9,029 bases of DNA from Fidelibacterota bacterium. GTDB lineage: Bacteria > Fidelibacterota > Fidelibacteria > Fidelibacterales > Fidelibacteraceae. Every line of letters starts with the position of its first letter. The first letter of the stretch is position 1. The notes under the pieces were generated by a model. That model worked only from the letters and a program-made list of their open reading frames with translations, had not been told where the DNA came from and did not search any database. Positions 6,932 through 9,029 of this stretch are shown one piece after another. The stretch covers positions 1-9,029 of the forward strand of contig JAUVKP010000023.1 of assembly GCA_030596185.1 (NCBI GenBank). Reading direction: 5' to 3'. Both the position numbers and the translations under genes were made by a program.

Positions 6932-8374
6932 ATGACGAGAAGATGGGTGAAATATCTAATCTTGCTAATGATAGTATTACTTTCAGCTTGCGGTAAACCC
7001 GAGGCTAAGTATGTTTTCTTTTTTATTGGCGATGGGTTGGGTTCTGTTCAAGCTAATGCTGCTGAGCGTTATCTTGCATCTTTGGAAGATCGTAAAGGTA
7101 TCGTTCCGCTTGCAATGAATCTTGCACCTTCTACAGGTTGTATAACTACTTATTCCCAATCTAAATATATTACGGATTCCGGGGCGGCTGTTACAGCCTT
7201 GGCAACGGGAAATAAAACAAGTAATCAAACCCTTTCTATGGATGCTGAACATAGGTATCCTTATAAAACGATTGCCGAAACTGCAAAAGAACGCGGAATG
7301 AAAATAGGAATTATTTCGACTGTTGATATCGATCATGCCACACCCGCAGGTTATTATGCTCATCAACCCAAACGCAGTAATTATTATGAGATCGGTATTC
7401 AGCTCGCCAATTCAAACTTTGATTTCTTCGGTGGGGGCGGTTTTAGGAATATTACTGATCCCAAAGGTATTGATTCCATCAATGTGATCGATCTTGCAAA
7501 GCAGAACGGTTATTTATACATAAATAATACAACAGCTTTTAAATATCTCGAACCCGGTGCTGGAAAGGTTCTTTTTGTTCATCCGGCCGTCAGTGATGAT
7601 TATGCTATGCCTTATAGTATAGATATGGATGATGGTTCTATTACACTTTCACAGATCACTGAAAAAGCAATTGATATGCTGGATAATCCTGATGGATTTT
7701 TTATGATGGTTGAAGGTGGTAAGATAGATTGGGCCTGCCATGGAAACGATGCTGCAACAACTATTCACGATGTTTTGGCTTTTGACGAAGCAATTAAAGT
7801 CGCACTTGAATTTTACAGCAAACATAAAAATAATACACTTATTATCATAACAGCTGATCATGAATGCGGCGGAATGACCATGGGGACTTCCTATGGTGAT
7901 AGTAATATGGACCTAAGTAAATTACAATGGCAAAGCGGTTCATTTACGGAATTAACACGAGAATATCATGAGATCCGTACAGGGCTTTTAAATGAACTGG
8001 GAGAGGATACTGTTAAAGCTGACCCTTCCTGGGCACTTAACTTTATCTTGGAACAAACGGGATTGGGAGATGAATCAAAGGGGCTTGCCATTAACGATTA
8101 TGAAAAAGAAGAACTTTTGATCGCTTATGTAAGATCTTTTGATGAAAAAAACTATAAGGATCATACTGAATACATCATGTATGGTTCCTACGATGCATTT
8201 ATGATCACGGCATCACATATGCTTTCTCGTAAGGTGGGCATTGGTTGGTCTACTTTTTCACATACCGCAGTACCTATTCCCATTCGTGCTTTTGGAGTAG
8301 GTGCAGAAAAATTCACGGGTTATTACGATAACACGGAAGTTTACAGTCGTCTCTTGAGTATCATGGCTAAATAA
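6932..8374 (+). CDS. Alkaline phosphatase (PhoA family) lipoprotein
   Basis: This 480-residue protein should hydrolyse phosphate monoesters outside the cytoplasm. Residues 1-20 form a lipoprotein signal ending in the lipobox LSAC, so C20 would be lipidated. Family residues are all visible: metal ligand D34 (GDG), nucleophile S83 (TDSGAA), T137 in DHATPAG, R148 for phosphate, E261, D266 and H270 (VEGGKIDWACH), D309-H310 (TADHECGG) and H444 (SHTAVPI). The spacings E261-D266-H270 equal those of the E. coli enzyme (322-327-331). H135 and W267 stand where E. coli has D153 and K328, a pair known from non-enterobacterial alkaline phosphatases. About 134 residues separate H310 from H444, against 42 in E. 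coli, so the region before the last histidine carries a large insertion. The gene lies 190 bases after the propeller gene with its own candidate promoter. Arginine codons are mostly CGN, unlike the protease. Substrate range cannot be told. Confidence 0.93.
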   Translation: MTRRWVKYLILLMIVLLSACGKPEAKYVFFFIGDGLGSVQANAAERYLASLEDRKGIVPLAMNLAPSTGCITTYSQSKYITDSGAAVTALATGNKTSNQTLSMDAEHRYPYKTIAETAKERGMKIGIISTVDIDHATPAGYYAHQPKRSNYYEIGIQLANSNFDFFGGGGFRNITDPKGIDSINVIDLAKQNGYLYINNTTAFKYLEPGAGKVLFVHPAVSDDYAMPYSIDMDDGSITLSQITEKAIDMLDNPDGFFMMVEGGKIDWACHGNDAATTIHDVLAFDEAIKVALEFYSKHKNNTLIIITADHECGGMTMGTSYGDSNMDLSKLQWQSGSFTELTREYHEIRTGLLNELGEDTVKADPSWALNFILEQTGLGDESKGLAINDYEKEELLIAYVRSFDEKNYKDHTEYIMYGSYDAFMITASHMLSRKVGIGWSTFSHTAVPIPIRAFGVGAEKFTGYYDNTEVYSRLLSIMAK

Positions 8375-8429
8375 AAGGCAAAAGTAAAAAGGCAAAAGGA
8401 AGATAAAAGAATAAAGATAAAAGATAAAT
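8373..8429. repeat. A-rich simple repeat with AAAAGGCAAAAG core, copy 2
   Basis: The core AAAAGGCAAAAG is followed by a second, partly overlapping AAAAAGGCAAAAGG and then by AAGATAAA-like units, beginning at the stop codon of the phosphatase gene. It resembles the tract near 830. It is almost pure A/G with very little T or C. It does not encode a plausible protein in any frame. Confidence 0.55.
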
Positions 8430-8433
8430 GTAG

Positions 8434-8457
8434 GGGCTCGACATGTCGAGCCCTTTT
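8434..8457 (+). terminator. Intrinsic terminator-like perfect palindrome followed by TTTT
   Basis: GGGCTCGACA and TGTCGAGCCC form a perfect 20-base palindrome (8434-8453), followed directly by TTTT. A GC-rich stem plus T-run is a reasonable intrinsic terminator for the phosphatase gene 60 bases upstream. The T-run is short. The opening words TGTAGGGGC recur as TTGTAGGGGC in the next hairpin, so it may also be a member of a dispersed repeat family used as a terminator. Confidence 0.6.
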
Positions 8458-8484
8458 CCATTATGTCAATTTTCGGTATTGTAG

Positions 8485-8534
8485 GGGCGACTCCATCCTT
8501 CGCTGAAGCTATGGATGGCATGCTAGAGTCGCCC
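8485..8534. repeat. Long two-part hairpin, REP-like
   Basis: GGGCGACTC (8485-8493) pairs with GAGTCGCCC (8526-8534). Inside it, CATCC (8494-8498) pairs with GGATG (8513-8517), and CTTC/GAAG (8498-8501, 8505-8508) can form an alternative tip. It is preceded by the same TGTAGGGGC-like lead as the hairpin at 8434. The structure, an imperfect GC-rich hairpin between convergent genes, is that of a palindromic intergenic repeat. No T-run follows it. Confidence 0.6.
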
Positions 8535-8545
8535 GGAGATGAAGA

Positions 8546-8565
8546 GGGAGGCTCGAGAGCCTCCC
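8546..8565. repeat. Perfect GC-rich hairpin
   Basis: GGGAGGCT (8546-8553) and AGCCTCCC (8558-8565) form a perfect eight-base stem around CGAG, extendable to nine base pairs with a two-base centre. It begins 12 bases after the previous hairpin. It is not followed by a T-run on either strand. Confidence 0.55.
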
Positions 8566-8635
8566 GTACTTATATGCATCAAATTTTTAAAAGCAGAAGG
8601 AGGAAGAATTATCTGTCATCTCGATCGAAATCCCT

Positions 8636-8651
8636 CCCCGATCCTTCGGGG
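8636..8651. repeat. Short GC-rich hairpin before the end of the PDZ gene
   Basis: CCCCGA (8636-8641) and TCGGGG (8646-8651) form a six-base stem around TCCT. It lies 61 bases beyond the stop codon of the minus-strand PDZ gene and could contribute to its 3' end. The T-run of an intrinsic terminator is missing in that direction. Confidence 0.45.
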
Positions 8652-8711
8652 CCTGCTCCTTATAATTATTGTAAAGTTGATTATCTCCGGGAATGAAATA
8701 TCACCCGGTTA

Positions 8712-9029
8712 CTACTGTATTAATTCTATTTCAATAGAAAACTCGGTACCGTCCCGATTGATCAAGGCCGTAATCGAATCCCCGATCCTTAAATATGAAT
8801 TATTAATTATATTGATAACATCTTGATTACGCATGACAGGCTGATCGTTAATGGAGAGAATAATATCTCCTATCTGAAGACCTGCCGTTTCACCGGCTTT
8901 TCCTTCTTTGATATCAATAATGATAACGCCATGATCAGTCTCTAGATTATAGTATTCAATAATGGATTGAGATAATGCTTGTCCTGAAATACCAAAATCC
9001 CAATTTCTTGCGATCTCGCCGCTGGTTTT
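8712..9029 (-). CDS. PDZ-domain protein, C-terminal part; probably HtrA/DegP-like serine protease (runs off right edge)
   Basis: The minus-strand frame enters at the window edge and ends at a TAG (8712-8714), giving the last 105 residues. Nearly all of it is one PDZ domain. GVIIIDIKEGKAGETAGL and GDIILSINDQPV are the classic carboxylate-binding and core strands, followed by a helix (QDVINIINN), IGDSITALINRDG and a final strand. The residues before the domain (SGEIARNWDFGI) resemble the linker joining the protease domain to the first PDZ domain of HtrA/DegP enzymes (GxIxRxWLG), which handle misfolded envelope proteins. The catalytic His-Asp-Ser part would lie outside the window, so the enzyme assignment is inference. 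Other PDZ proteins, such as C-terminal processing peptidases or site-2 proteases, are possible. If it is HtrA, it has a single terminal PDZ domain, as in DegS-like members. It converges with the phosphatase gene. Confidence 0.75.
   Translation of the reverse strand, partial: KTSGEIARNWDFGISGQALSQSIIEYYNLETDHGVIIIDIKEGKAGETAGLQIGDIILSINDQPVMRNQDVINIINNSYLRIGDSITALINRDGTEFSIEIELIQ

Larger units (their letters stand above)
8375..8711. other. Convergent intergenic region, 337 bases, repeats and hairpins, no gene
   Basis: The phosphatase gene (plus) and the PDZ gene (minus) end into this region. It starts with an A-rich repeat and then holds four GC-rich hairpins within about 220 bases (8434-8651), far more GC-rich than the surroundings. 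Open frames crossing it read through the hairpins and look artefactual. At least one hairpin is a credible terminator for the phosphatase gene; the rest look like dispersed intergenic repeat sequences. Confidence 0.7.

Noticed and set aside
6983..7366. 127-codon open frame on the minus strand inside the phosphatase gene.
   Set aside because: It lies wholly antisense to a gene with full family motifs and has no ribosome binding site or recognisable domain.
8258..8826. Open frames on both strands across the region after the phosphatase gene (minus 8258-8521; plus 8463-8696 and 8539-8826).
   Set aside because: They run through hairpins and A-rich repeats, overlap the real phosphatase or PDZ genes, and give low-complexity or unrecognisable products.

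Overview
The window looks like a chromosomal segment of a low-GC Gram-negative bacterium of the FCB supergroup. Candidatus Cloacimonadota or a similar uncultured lineage is the best guess. Two adjacent exported proteins end in a YPNPFNP-type C-terminal domain (a type IX secretion 'type A' sorting domain), which is a hallmark of FCB bacteria. Several genes are preceded by clear Shine-Dalgarno-like sequences (AAGGAG, AGGTG), which is less typical of Bacteroidota proper. The phylum is inferred, because the window has no rRNA or other marker gene.

Layout from left to right. (1) 1-803, minus strand: the N-terminal 267 residues of a RodZ-like protein (helix-turn-helix, basic linker, one membrane span), cut by the window edge. 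(2) 804-1318: a 515-base divergent intergenic region with an A/G-rich stretch, three nested inverted repeats, a candidate sigma-70-type promoter and a strong ribosome binding site. (3) 1319-5182, plus strand: a 1287-residue multidomain gingipain-like (C25) cysteine protease. It has a signal peptide, C25 propeptide, catalytic domain with His464/Cys517, parallel beta-helix, alpha-helical TPR-like region and sorting domain. (4) 5194-6741, plus strand, 11 bases downstream: a secreted seven-repeat FG-GAP (integrin-alpha-like) beta-propeller with the same kind of sorting domain. (5) 6932-8374, plus strand: an alkaline phosphatase of the PhoA family, made as a lipoprotein, with all expected metal and nucleophile residues. 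(6) 8375-8711: a convergent intergenic region with an A-rich simple repeat and four GC-rich hairpins, the first followed by TTTT and a likely terminator. (7) 8712-9029, minus strand: the C-terminal 105 residues of a PDZ protein, probably an HtrA/DegP-like protease.

Genes 3 and 4 probably form a two-gene operon. Its products would leave the cytoplasm by Sec and be delivered to the cell surface or outside by a type IX-like system, one as a processed protease and one as a calcium-binding propeller that may be a binding module or structural partner. The phosphatase is also extracytoplasmic but appears to have its own promoter. The RodZ-like and PDZ proteins are ordinary envelope functions. I see no CRISPR array, transposase, tRNA or rRNA. 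The least ordinary parts are the protease/beta-helix/TPR fusion paired with the propeller, and the hairpin-rich intergenic DNA.
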